Shown here one piece after another: positions 43,957 through 54,508 of a DNA stretch of 64,000 nt. Source of the stretch: Periconia sp. R9002 (Eukaryota > Ascomycota > Dothideomycetes > Pleosporales > Periconiaceae); contig JAMAHW010000079.1 of assembly GCA_023627715.1 (NCBI GenBank), positions 141,235-205,234 of the forward strand. Reading direction: 5' to 3'. Every line of letters starts with the position of its first letter. Position 1 is the stretch's first letter. A program made the translations under genes and the position numbers. The notes below the pieces were generated by a model. That model did no database searches. It saw only the letters and a list, made by a program, of their open reading frames with translations, and had not been told where the DNA came from.

Positions 43957-45569
43957 ATGGCGGAAGAACGACCACGGAAAAGAGCAAAGCACACCCGGTC
44001 TAAACGAGGATGTCGGGTCTGTCGGTACGTAATCTACCTACTTGGTCGATATATGTATGTGTGGGGTCAATCGAGCGTGTGTGATTAATGGAGATGAGAG
44101 TTGATAGTATCCGACGAGTAAGGTGCGACGTGACCCAACCAGCCTGTACCAAATGTACGAGCACGGGCAGGACGTGTGAATGGTATCCCACTCCTCCCGC
44201 CGCCACCCAGGAGTGTTCGTCACCTCCTCCACCATCATGTCGACTCCAGCGCTGCTCGTCACCTCCGACATCATGTTTAGGCCGTTCACTCTCACCTTCC
44301 TTATGGCCTGACCCCCTGGAACGCAGGTTTCTCGATTTCTTCCGCGGCAACACCGTCTTTCATCTGACGGGGACTCTGCCGAGCGATTTCTGGGTGACGA
44401 CACTGCTGCAGATTGGCGAGGGCGAGCCGTGTATTCACTACGGCATCGTGGCTATCGGCGGTCTGCACGAAGCCTTTCAAGATGAGCATTTTGGTAACTC
44501 GCGCCTGTTCCCGCATGAAACTGAACTCGGGCATCTCGCGTGGCTTTACTACATCAAAGCCATTGAGCATCTGAACACGCATATTCAGTTCGAGAGCTGG
44601 AGGGGCGTCGACATTGCGTTGCTATGCTGTATACTGTGTGCCAGCTTCGAACGGTTACGCGGGTGCTACACTGCCGCCGAGAAACATCTCCGCAGCGGTC
44701 TGGCTATCTTGGACCGATGGTTGCAAAGTGAAAAAGACCTGGATCGCAGCGGCAACACTGTCGTATCGGCTTCGTCGACGAAATCGAGCATGATCCGACA
44801 CCACCTCATCCCCATCTTCTCCCGCTTAGTCTCTCAGGCGCGGACGTTCATCGCGTCACCGATCCCCTGCACAGCACTCCTCGTCAGCGAACACGACTTT
44901 ACTCCCCCTCTCCATCTCAAAGTCGCACGCGACGAGCTCTGGGAAGTCCTCAGCGAATCCAACACCGATTCCCACCCCCTCCATTCCTCCCAGTCCCACA
45001 CCGAAAAAACCAAACAAGCCAAACACGCAAGAATCGTAACCAAACTATCGAGATGGTACAATGCACATTGCGCATCCCTCACCGACGCGTCGCCAGACAG
45101 CGTGTCGCTCCTCATCTCGTACACCCTGATCACCATCATGGTGCACACGAGCCTGTCCAATGATCAAATGCAGTTCGACGCCTTCAATGACGAGTTCGGC
45201 CTCATCGTCAACCTCGCGAGCATCCTCTCGTCGTTCCGGAAAGTCTCCATAGAAGTCGTCCCCGTGCTCTTGTATGTCGCGCTCAAGTGCCGCCACCCGC
45301 TTACGCGGCGCAAGGCCGTGCTGCTTATCGAGTCGTGCAGTGGGAGGGAACTGCCGTGGGACTCGGATGCCACGGCGAGGGTCGCGCAGGAGGTGGTGAG
45401 GATTGAGGAGGAGGGCGTGGAGTCTGTTCGTAACTCGAGTGAGGTTGTTGAGCGCATGAGGATTGATCGGTTGTGGTCGTGGTCGAATTTGTATAAGCGG
45501 GATACTGAGGTTAGGTATAGGCGGCAGGGCGATCGGACCTGGAGTGGAGAGAGGTTGGTGACCTGGTGA
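43957..45569 (+). CDS. Zn2Cys6 transcription factor
   Basis: The exons are 43957-44024 and 44108-45569 with an 83-nt intron (GTACGT...GATAG), giving 509 aa. The intron splits the binuclear zinc cluster, which becomes complete after splicing: CRVCRIRRVRCDVTQPACTKCTSTGRTC, with spacing C-x2-C-x6-C-x6-C-x2-C-x6-C. A basic stretch RPRKRAKHTRSKRG precedes it and likely serves for nuclear import and DNA contact. The rest is a fungal-specific regulatory middle region without a further recognisable motif; FRGNTVFHLTGTLPSDFW and HFGNSRLFPHETELG..YY lie in the typical position. Zn2Cys6 proteins bind CGG half-sites as dimers. Neighbours do not reveal a target pathway. The coding strand is C-rich around 44880-45020 and G-rich after about 45330. 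Confidence 0.88.
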
Positions 45570-47252
45570 ATGATTTCTCACTCAAAAAGGTGGTAGTTGA
45601 TGAGTACCTATATCGAATACTGCTCTTCCCACTGCCTTCCCAATCTATAAATTTCCCCGGCGCTCGAGATACTTTTCCCCTTACGGTTTACGAAATGTGA
45701 CCCGTAGTCTGCCTACCTCCTCACCGCACACGCCCACCCAGTCATTCTATCCTTCTCTTCCACCGTACCCACCACCTCATCCATCTACCACCCTCACCCC
45801 CACAAAAACACGAATTCATGCATTACATCAAATCCACGACTCAGTCCGCATCAATCATTCCACTCGACACAAAAGTCGTCATACCGTTTCAGCCTTGCGC
45901 GGCTGCCCTGTTCGACTCCACTTTCAAAAGTTCATGCGGATGGATGGGTATGCGCTAGTGAAGATCTGGGTTGACATCCGCTCCGCTGGGGTGGAAAAGG
46001 GTGGGTGCGTGTGGTTATTTATAATGTGCATGTGTGTTTCTTGTGTTGTTAGCGGATTCGAGAATTTGCGATTGTACATAGAGATAGGGGATGTGAGGGG
46101 TAAGGTGAGGTGAAGGGAGATGAGGATAGGGTTTGGTATGAGGACTGCGCACGTTTTTTTTGGCGATAATTAGAAAAGTATGTGCCGAGTCACTCAACGT
46201 AACCATTAATTTCAATGTACCTCGATGTTCCTTTTCGCCTTCTCGAGAGGTAGCAGCAGTCATTCAATGAACAGTCAATGTCGCAGCAGTACATACATAA
46301 TCACTGTGCATCAGCGCTTTACCACGTGCCCTACATTAGTCAACCCGGGTCGGGTCGGGTCGCGGCAGATGTTAGTCTACCGAAGGGCAATCCGCATCAT
46401 CCATCCCTCAAATCCACAATCGAAATCCTCAACCTAGGTAGCGCAAGACCAACAACGGTGCCTCAACGTCGACAAGAAACACCTCCACCATCCAGACTTT
46501 CATCTCGGATAAACAAATCCAACCCCTAAAAAACCCCTCGACTAGAATAGGTACCTAATTCCCCTCGCGAAACAACATCCTACACACATATCCCCAGCAT
46601 AAACGCATAAGAACCTAAACAACCAAAACAACAAAAACCAAGGCACGCATTCATTTCAATTTCACACTTCACACATGCAGTCAGCACACGTCCAGCAACA
46701 AAAAAAGTTGGCAGTTAGACTAGTTCACCCCCCGGCACGCACGAGCATTGAGATATAGACAGGGATTGATCAGTGAGGAAGAAAGCTTAGACCACCTGTA
46801 TACGGCCTCGGTTGGATGATGATGATGACGATGATGGTTGGGGAGTTTGCGATTGTTCTTGGCCCCCTTTTTGGTACAGTAGGGAATCGAGATCGTGTGT
46901 GGGCCCCGCGGTGGGTCACTGAGGAGGTGATTGTTGATGGACTGGACTGATCGGATAAAGTGGGTCGGGTCTCTCGGGTGATTAGACTCTACGGTACTTG
47001 TATTGTAGATTCTAGAGCGTCTTCTATCCCGTCGTTGCCGAGATGGGCGGGTGAGGTTTTTGTGAAAGGAGGAGTGCGTGAGGTGTGCGGTGTGCTGGAA
47101 ATGTGTAGATTTTCTTGACGTGGAAGATTCGTTGTTTTGAAGATTGATCCGCAAGAAAAAGCGATGAGTGATGTCTGTTCTTCGTAATCTACTCTTCTCA
47201 TCAAGAAGAGCGCATTCGTATTATTATTACACTACTAGTAGTACTTTCATAC
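45570..47252. other. Intergenic region, no gene seen
   Basis: This 1.7-kb gap lies between convergent genes. Frames at 45697-46113 and 46720-47154 are low-complexity Ser/Thr/Pro or His-rich and show no domain. AC-rich runs occur at 46560-46690. A CAACCCGGGTCGGGTCGGGTCG run near 46339-46360 is a short tandem repeat. Confidence 0.35.
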
Positions 47253-48309
47253 TCATGAGCCTTGCTCCTTCGCACCACCAATGCTCGCAGAACCACCTCC
47301 TCTGGCCTCTGCCAGCAACTGCGTCCCCACAACCTCACCGGTACTCTTACTCTTGAAAACCCCCGAAATCGCCAACAAGCCCACGTACGGCGAGTACGTG
47401 TACTCCTCCTCCCAGACCTCCTGGCCCTTGTACGTGACGCTCTGGTTAAATCCGTTGAACGTCATGTCCTTGAGGTAGTTGCCGACGACGGTGGTTGCGG
47501 AGATGGAGCCGTGGTTGTCGAGCTTCTGCTCGATGATGTCGCCGTTTTGCGCCAGCACGCGGTTCGTGTGCGTGTTGCCCGAGAAGTCGTTGATGGAGTA
47601 GAGGATGTTGTTGTCGAGCTCGATTTGGATTAGGTCGAGACTGCGCTTGGAGGTGGAGGAGCCGGAGCCGGAGCCGGAGCCGTTGAGGCCGTTCGTTACG
47701 CCGCCGATGAGATTGCCGGTTTGGTTGACGATGGTGCCGAGGCCGTTGCCGAGCTCGGCGATGACGGGGTTGAGGTCGATGGAGCTGAGGGTGTCGTTCT
47801 TGAAGGAGCGGGTTAGTTTAGATATGAGGGAAAGAGGGTGAGGGGAGCAAGGCTTACGATCATGAGAACGAGGTTGGCTAGACGCGCCTCGAGATATACT
47901 TTCGCGGTGACGTTTTGAATGAGGAGTTGCACTTTGGAGATGGAAAGGTCCACGCCTGCATTGAAAGAGAGCAATTGAAGAACTTGAGCATCCAAGTTGA
48001 TCTTCGCAGTGAGGTTTTGAACCTCAATGTTGATCTCACCGACGTGTACTGAAGCCTGGATCCTGTTAGTTTGAAGTCTGATTTTCAAGGTGAGAAGGGG
48101 AAACTTGCATTCAGGAACACATCTGGTTCTGGAACGGAAGCAGAGACGTTGGCTTTGGTGTTCTCCGTCTCATACAAAACCGCGAGGGGGTCTCCGTCTT
48201 GACGGATATCAAGCTTATATCCGGTGTAGCCATCGCTGTCTTCAAGTTGGCCCAATACCACGAATGGCATGAGAAACAGAGTAACGAGTGATAGTAGCGA
48301 AGACAACAT
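47253..48309 (-). CDS. Secreted protein of an unrecognised family, paralogue of the 49084 gene
   Basis: The exons are 48309-48109, 48055-47858 and 47798-47253, giving 314 aa. The second intron is ordinary (59 nt, GTAAGC...TCAAG, branch CTAAC). The first is unusual: either a GC-AG intron (GCAAGT...CCAG, 53 nt) or a weak GT donor 4 nt downstream with acceptor TTCAG (56 nt); both keep the frame. A signal peptide of about 20 residues (ending VVLG) precedes a short head and EPDVFLN. An amphipathic repeat region follows: INIEVQNLTAKINLDAQV..LSFNAGVDLSI and VQLLIQNVTAKVYLEARL, then SSIDLNPVIAELGNG, a Gly-Ser run, a KR pair, IQIELDNNILYSI and a C-terminal beta-rich part. Alternating hydrophobic positions suggest a beta or amphipathic solenoid. 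Function unknown. The first exon has the least certain 3' boundary. Confidence 0.72.
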
Positions 48310-49083
48310 CTTGAAGAGTTATGCAATCTGATAGTCAAATAGAACAATCAGAGAGTAAACTACTTAAAAAAAGAGCGAACGCAGCCACAAAAGACAGCAG
48401 GGCAAAAGCAGTACTAAAAGACGGTTGGTGACTGCGCTGTGGAAGCTGTCAGATCAAGCAAAAGAGAGCACGGTATGTGGGGGAGGGGGCGCTGCTGATG
48501 ATGAAGGAGCGGCGACCGTTTGAACAAAAAGAGGTCCTCCAGCCCGTACAGACGATGTGGTCGCATGGATCACCATCCATGAATTAAAGACTTGCAATGC
48601 CCCCCGCCGCTCGCCCACGCGATGCACGCCGCACGGGGCCACTAGAATCTCTGAAATTAAAAAAACGCCAGACCAATCCGCGCAAGCGACGCATAGCGAA
48701 AAAATCTGGTTTTCTGCATTATGGACCTGGATTGTCCATAGTCGAAACGTGCCGTTTACCCCTGCATGAAGCTCAAGCTCTTCCCCCGGGGGGCTTTGCG
48801 CGCGTTGGCTTGGTTTTTACCCGAGATTAGAGTCTTCAAGGATGATGGGGATGGGAATCGAGAATCGTGCCATTTCTTTTTCGTATGCTCGCAGCTCGCC
48901 CTTCCTAAACCATTATTATTCGACGTTCTGCCTAGTAACGTAGGGTTTTCCCTCTGGCTACCTATAATACTAACGGGGCCTTGGTGCGTCTTCTTTACCT
49001 CGACTTTTGCTTCCTTCGTCGCTGTCCGTTCGTTCACTTTCCAACTCTCAACGAGTCTGTCGACAAAAAAGAAAATAATAATC
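48310..49083. promoter_or_regulatory. Shared divergent promoter of two paralogous secreted-protein genes
   Basis: This 774-bp region separates the start codons of the paralogues and may drive both. A CT-rich tract (49000-49060) precedes the plus-strand gene. An in-frame ORF extension from 48766 to 49083 has no signal peptide, so the start at 49084 is preferred. Confidence 0.5.
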
Positions 49084-50010
49084 ATGCCGTCTCTCATTTC
49101 ATTCCGCATGCTTCTCGTCTTCCTCTTCGCGTTCGTCGCGCCCATTCTAGCACAGTCTGCCACTACTGCACCGCCCACATCTCCTTCGCCAACTGTGAGG
49201 CCCACAGGCACGAACGGAACAACTACGCGCACCACTTCTGCTCCAAGCGTCGCAACCACCTCCACTGAACCAGATGTTTACCTCAATGTTCCCGAATTGC
49301 ACGTCGGACGCATTGAATTGACTGTCGAGCAGCTCCAGGCTGATCTCAACTTGAATGCCAAGGTCGCGGGTCTCGTGCAAATCAATGCTGGTGTGCAAGT
49401 TGCTGTCGAGAAGATCAACATCACTATTGCCGACGTCGATGTTAACTTGGAGCTCATTGTTCGCCTCGGTCACCTTGTCGACATTGTTGAGCGTGTTTTC
49501 GAATCTCTCGATCTGAACCCTCTTCTCATCGGCTTGATCAACAACGTGACTAATCTCGTTGGAGATGTCATTGGTGCTGTCGACGGATTGCTCGGATCCA
49601 TCACCCAAGGAGGGACTACGCTCAATTTCTTGATTGACAACCTCGGAAACATTGTCCAGGAAGTCGTTGGTGGAGCTACCGGTGCTTTGCCTCAGATCAT
49701 TGGTAACTACAAGCAAAGTACGCCACCTCTATGCCAGTATATCTATGTTGAACTTGATGCTAACAATATTATAGACATGACACAAGTCGGTGACGACAAG
49801 AACATTGGGCAAGGCTTGATCCAGAAGACTTTCTCCTACGAGGCCCTTGGCTCTTTGGTTGACATTGTCTTCAACGCCGCCGGCCAAGTCGTTCAGGCTA
49901 CGGTCCAGAAGAAGAACGGTGGCGGTGGAGGTTCCTCCACTTCATCTGCGCCCTCCTCTTCTGCTACGCCTGTTTCGCTACCTGTTAGCAGTGCGGCATC
50001 TACTACATAG
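49084..50010 (+). CDS. Secreted protein of an unrecognised family, paralogue of the 47253 gene
   Basis: I read this as a single exon of 308 aa. The signal peptide covers about residues 1-22 (MLLVFLFAFVAPILAQ). A Ser/Thr/Pro-rich linker leads to EPDVYLN, matching EPDVFLN of the paralogue. Next come LHVGRIELTVEQLQADLNLNAKV..LVQINAGVQVAVEKINITIADVDVNLELIVRL and ESLDLNPLLIGLINN, all aligned with the paralogue. A C-terminal Gly/Ser/Thr tail ending in SAASTT could be a GPI signal remnant but lacks a final hydrophobic stretch. A segment at 49718-49774 (GTACGC...GCTAAC...TATAG, 57 nt, no stop) looks like an intron, but its translation YIYVELDANNII matches LIQIELDNNIL in the paralogue, so it is coding. 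Function unknown; surface location likely. Confidence 0.78.
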   Translation: MPSLISFRMLLVFLFAFVAPILAQSATTAPPTSPSPTVRPTGTNGTTTRTTSAPSVATTSTEPDVYLNVPELHVGRIELTVEQLQADLNLNAKVAGLVQINAGVQVAVEKINITIADVDVNLELIVRLGHLVDIVERVFESLDLNPLLIGLINNVTNLVGDVIGAVDGLLGSITQGGTTLNFLIDNLGNIVQEVVGGATGALPQIIGNYKQSTPPLCQYIYVELDANNIIDMTQVGDDKNIGQGLIQKTFSYEALGSLVDIVFNAAGQVVQATVQKKNGGGGGSSTSSAPSSSATPVSLPVSSAASTT

Positions 50011-50388
50011 AATATATCAGTACAATCTGAATGATAATATTAATCAGCACCTGAGCCCATGCTCTAGTAGTCCGCTTCTTGTGTGCAGGATACTACCGTT
50101 ACAGATGCAGGTGAATGCCTGTGACATGCAGTTGTATTAATCCAAGGGGAAAATTCGTAGACGAGACTAGTCTTTGTGAATGGGCGACCCCAAGCAAAGC
50201 CATCGAATCCTCAGCTCTGTCCAGTGGTTCAAAGCTCCCGTCACAAAACCTAGACTTCATTCCCTATTGCATATTTTTACATTGCTAAGTAGAAACGGTA
50301 TCTTCATATCCTCATTAAGCTATAAAAACATTGGGTATCTCAGGAATCAAGCCTACGCTCGAGTAAACCCTACATTCCACGCAGAATA
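50011..50388. other. Convergent 3' intergenic region
   Basis: This 378-bp AT-rich gap lies between two convergent genes; no gene seen. Confidence 0.4.
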
Positions 50389-51407
50389 TCATAGATCGAT
50401 CAAATCTGGAGCTTCGCCGGACCCTACACCTCTCAACAGCACAATCATGTTCCCGGTTTGGCATGATTCGCCAATTTTCTCGCTGAACTTGAGTAGCCGT
50501 CCACCCTCGACGTGGAACACTCGCAGCTTCTCTTCCTCTCCTCCGCCGCGGTTGTTGACGTTCTGCACTTGCAGTGCTTTTGCCGCCATGTCCAGAACGC
50601 GGCCCACTGACCAGTCCTTGTTGTAGAAGAATTTGCCTGTTGGGTATTTCGCCTTGGTGGTATCGGCCGAAGCTTCGACGTATAGATATACACGCTTGTC
50701 TTGGGGTATGGAGGCCTCCCCTTTGGCGGTTCTCTTCAGCTCATTCGCCGCAGCAAGAGCTTCCTTGGCGGCTGAAGAGCTCTTAGATCCCAGTCCTAGA
50801 AATCCCGATTTCTTGTTCTGTTTTTCTTGGTCTTTCTTCTTCTTCTCCTCGGCCCACAGCTTGAGTTTCGCGAGGGCGGACATGCCTCGGTCCTTCTGCT
50901 GTTGTATTATGTTCGTGGGTCGTGCGCCGATAGGTTTGAGATTCTTGCAGTCATGGTCTTCTTCCATACGGTGCTTTAAGCAGTAGTGCCGATTGCATCG
51001 TTGGCAGTGGACACCCGTCACTAAGGAAGTGTATATGAGCGTTTTGCAGGTGGGGTTAGCGCATTGTCGGTCGTGGTCGTACAACGTGGGTTTCGAGGGT
51101 AGCTTGTTGGTACTGTTGTTTAGGGCTGCTTTTCTGCGTGCCCATTCGCCTTCTTTGGGACATTTGTGTGCGTATTCGGTGCGATGGTCTAAGCAAAAGG
51201 TCCTGCGAGGAGTGTTAGCTCTTCAGTTCCGAAACGAGGTATCCCAGCCCATACATACCCTTTGCAGCTTTCACATCGAAATGGGAGAAAGTCTAGAACA
51301 TGGCAATACGCCATTTGGCAGTGCGAGCCGATAGCATCCACATCTCCCTTCATGTCGGTGTAGCTCTCGCCGTCGGCGTTTGAAGCGGTAGGTGGGGTAG
51401 ACGCCAT
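50389..51407 (-). CDS. AN1-type zinc finger protein with ubiquitin-like C-terminus (Cuz1-like)
   Basis: The exons are 51407-51259 and 51202-50389 with a 56-nt intron (GTATGT...CGCAG), giving 320 aa. Splicing completes the first AN1 finger (CQMAYCHVLDFLPFRCESC then FCLDHR...HKC); a second follows (CANPTCKT...CQRCNRHYCLKHR...HDC), each with the Cys/His pattern of AN1 domains. A lysine/glutamate-rich coiled segment (WAEEKKKKDQEKQNKK) leads to a C-terminal ubiquitin-like domain (about 215-315; KRVYLYVEASAD, FFYNKDWSVGRVLDMAAKAL, LRVFHVEGGRLLKFSEKIGE). This order matches yeast Cuz1 and mammalian ZFAND1, which bring Cdc48/p97 and the proteasome together and help clear arsenite-damaged proteins and stress granules. 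Length is close to Cuz1 (about 270 aa). Confidence 0.9.
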
Positions 51408-51964
51408 GTTTGCGTATGTACAAACGTAGTTTTATATACGGGTTGAAATCTGAGTAGGAAACTGATTGAGATGAGTGATTATTAACGCGAGGAAGAGGAG
51501 TGCGGCAGGAAATGCCTAGAATGCACGCGAAGGCGGCGTGCTGTGCTTAGGCTTCCAAGAGCTGACGATGCCGTTCGGAACGAGAGCTCGTAATTCCGAA
51601 GGGTCCAAACGCGTTGAGTAATCATCCAGCCTTAAATGCGCCACACTCAGTTCGCCACAATTGTACAGAGACAGTACACCGCCAGCATTACCTGGGATAA
51701 GATATATTTTTCGAGGTAAAATTATTATACAGAGGGAAATGTTTGTATAACCGCAACAGACTTGAAGACTATCATCCTCCTCCATCGCCTGTGTCACCTC
51801 CCCTGACGACAAAAAGCATCAATACCAATCCTAAAAAGAGAGCAGGCAATCATAAGTCGTAGTAGTACTGATCCTTCAAGTCTGACTGGAATGGCAGTCT
51901 TACTATATGTGTCCTCATAGGCAGAGCCAACATGCCATCCCCGTGGCGATACCCTAAAGCCTCT
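51408..51964. other. Intergenic region, no gene seen
   Basis: This 557-bp stretch lies between the start of the AN1 gene and the stop of the kinase gene, both on the minus strand. A 98-codon minus frame (51516-51812) shows no domain. Confidence 0.35.
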
Positions 51965-53471
51965 TCATTTTCTAGTAAAATCAAGCCACGGATGGTTTTG
52001 CAACTCCTCAGCCGTCGCCCGCTCCTCCGGGACCCAGCATAACATCCTCCGGATGAAGTCCAGGAAAGCCTCAATCTCTTCATCAACAATACATTCTGGA
52101 ACGATATCCTTCAGGTGCCTGTTGGAAGGGATCAAGTCATTGCCGACGAATTGGCCTATGAAAATAGGTTAGTTCTAATTTAAGGTGGTTGGGGCGTCAA
52201 CGATATGGCTCACCATTATTGTCAAGAAAAGGCCCGCCAAAGAAATCAGCTGCATTGTTGCAAAGCTTGCCTTTGGCATTCACGGCGTGCGGAGCCCATT
52301 TCCAGTGTCGCATGTCTCTTTCTCGTTCCACAAGCTCCGGCGGCATGGGGCCTAATAGAGCAATCATTTCAGCCAAATGATGTTGGGCGCTGTAAGTACC
52401 ATCTTCAGCATTGAGCTTCTGGAACAGCTCCTCCCCCGCGAGGAGATCCCAAACCTAGTGGTATATAATTAGACTCCAGCTATGTAAGCCTTAATTGTTC
52501 ATCTTACCATGACACCAAAATTCCATACATCAGCACTATAGGACCATCCGGTGCCGAGGAGAACTTCCGGCGCGTGGCAGTGGTTGACTTGAATAGGGTG
52601 GATGAGTGGTTCCTGTCCATCTCCTCGTTGAGCCAAACCGAAGTCAGTAATTTTTGGGTATATATTTATCAACGCTGGTGTGTCTCTGATGATTCTGAGA
52701 GGCCCAAAGTCATTGTGAGAGAGATAAGTCGTCCGGTTCTCTAACACTTTTCGAGGCATTGGTTCCCGAGTTTGACCTTGGACGAATTCATCAATGACTG
52801 ATTTGTCTTCGCATGTGACTAGGATATTGTCCATTTTCAAATCTGGGAACTGTGAGAGGAATATACATCATTGACATGCTCCACTCACCTGTGTGGACAA
52901 TTCTGCATTTTGTGTGTAGATAGTTGAGCCCATTGAGTAAAAGTTTTATATGTGCTTTGAATATGGGCAGGAACTGTCGAGTGGCTTTGTCGGCGCCTAA
53001 CCGTCTTCGTAGTAACCAAATTGGTTCTCTCATCGGTTCAAAAACGAGGCAGAGATGTGATCCATTAGGCCCAGAAATTTCAAAACTGTCTTTCACAGTG
53101 CGAATATAGAGATTCCCCGGTCCATTCGATTTTGCACTTTCGATGTGGTTCGATATCTCAAGCTCATGCCTGTCGGCCACTTCATCGGGAGATGCACAAG
53201 TGTTGATTTTGATGGCGACATAGGGTTTTGACCCCCACCGCCATCTCACGTCTTGCGCTAGCCATACAGTCGACGTAGTGCCCCATCCGATCTTTGCTTT
53301 CAGATCGAACCTTCGATCGAGGATCTCTCCAGGATTAGGGTGGTAAAAATGTTTGGGGTCGTATCCAGGAATCAACTCTTCCTCGATTGGGATATCAATA
53401 GGAAGGATCTTTGGTGAAGCTGTAGCTTGGGCAAAACTGAACCTATTCCTAAAGAGTAGCTTCGACAACAT
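51965..53471 (-). CDS. SRPK-like serine/threonine protein kinase
   Basis: The exons are 53471-52889, 52842-52508, 52454-52214 and 52155-51965 (introns of 46, 53 and 58 nt), giving 449 aa. Kinase motifs in order: glycine loop IGWGTTSTVWLA, catalytic Lys in YVAIKI, catalytic loop IVHTDLKMDNIL (completed by intron 1 splicing), a spacer with FVQGQTREPMPRKVLENRTTY, DFGLAQ, HAPEVLLGTGWSYSADVWNFGVMVWDLL, and HPWLDF at the end. The T-D-L-K loop and the long insert before DFG are typical of the fungal SRPK-like expansion. These kinases often phosphorylate Arg-Ser-rich proteins; fungal genomes carry many paralogues of unknown target. All catalytic residues are present, so it should be active. The upstream non-ATG extension of the frame is ignored; the first ATG is at 53471. 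Confidence 0.85.
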
Positions 53472-54508
53472 GATTGTCCGGATGCGGAAACTGCGAAACC
53501 TAGTGGCTGGTAGTTTACGAGCCGCAGAGAACAGTGTTCGGGACGGAGGTTTGTAGAACAAAGATGGAACCACCGGCAGTACGGCTGAGAGAAGGGTTGT
53601 TTAATTGTAGAAACGATGGAGTTGGTAGGAAGAACGCAGCAGTGGACAACGGGATACAACGCAACTCGTAAGGCAACACAGATGGGACTAACCTAAATTA
53701 GACTGGCTGGGTTGTACATACCTATGTGGGTAGGTAAACCATTGATGTAATAACGCACGGGCGCGTCTGGGCGTTCTACAGCGATCAAGAGACTGAAGCT
53801 TTTCAACCTGCAATCAAAGGCGTGTTTGTTTTCGCAAACGATTGATCAAAATCATTCACAGTATCACATAAAGTGTCATTGGGTGGGACGCACAAACAGA
53901 TTCACATACCGTAATGTACATAATGTAGATATACATCAATCAGACGAACCGAGCTCCATCACGTGGTTTCCATTCACCTATCTAGGTATGTATCAATGCA
54001 TTAATTCGGTCCTTCGCTAAGGTGGTTTTCATTCAATTCTTGCAACTGTGCCAATACCACGAGTGATCTATATCACTTTGTGATATTCTCAATTTTATTC
54101 ACGAACTTAAACTGACACCCCAGCATATCCTACTTCTTCTGTCGACTGTCCATAATAAACATGTGATGGGAACAATTGAAGATTCGTCGCATCTTTATGC
54201 GTATTTCACGGAACTCTGACAGCTGTAGAGTTAAGTCCGCTGCTGCTTGGTCTAGGCATGAGGGCACTCACCATTCACTCTATATTACCATCACATTGAG
54301 AGCATCATGTTATACCTTCCAGTGCAGATTCTTTTCACTTTGGCACTCATATTCGTTGGTTGGAGCCGCATTCACATGGCATCACAGCGTTTGTTCCCAG
54401 GCATGGCATATAAATGTCCTTTGTCGGTCCCTATTCGACCACCTACGATAACCCTCACCTACCTACGATAGATTCCACCTACCTACGGATCATAATCTCT
54501 CGTCAAAC
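53472..54508. promoter_or_regulatory. Divergent intergenic region with tandem CACCTACCTACGATA repeats
   Basis: This is a 1.0-kb region between the kinase gene (minus) and the small gene at 54509 (plus). No other gene is seen. Just before the small gene, 54438-54499 carries about three imperfect copies of CACCTACCTACGATA. Confidence 0.4.
54438..54499 (+). repeat. Short tandem repeat of about 18-20 bp, three imperfect copies
   Basis: The unit is close to CACCTACCTACGATA plus a few variable bases. The array ends about 10 nt before the ATG of the small gene, so it lies in the core promoter or 5' UTR. Confidence 0.75.

Noticed and set aside
45697..46113. 138-codon plus-strand frame
   Set aside because: Ser/Thr/Pro low complexity, no domain, in a convergent 3' region.
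48766..49083. N-terminal extension of the plus-strand secreted paralogue
   Set aside because: Using it would bury the clear signal peptide that starts at 49084.
53472..53573. N-terminal extension of the kinase frame
   Set aside because: It begins with GTG, not ATG; the first ATG is at 53471.
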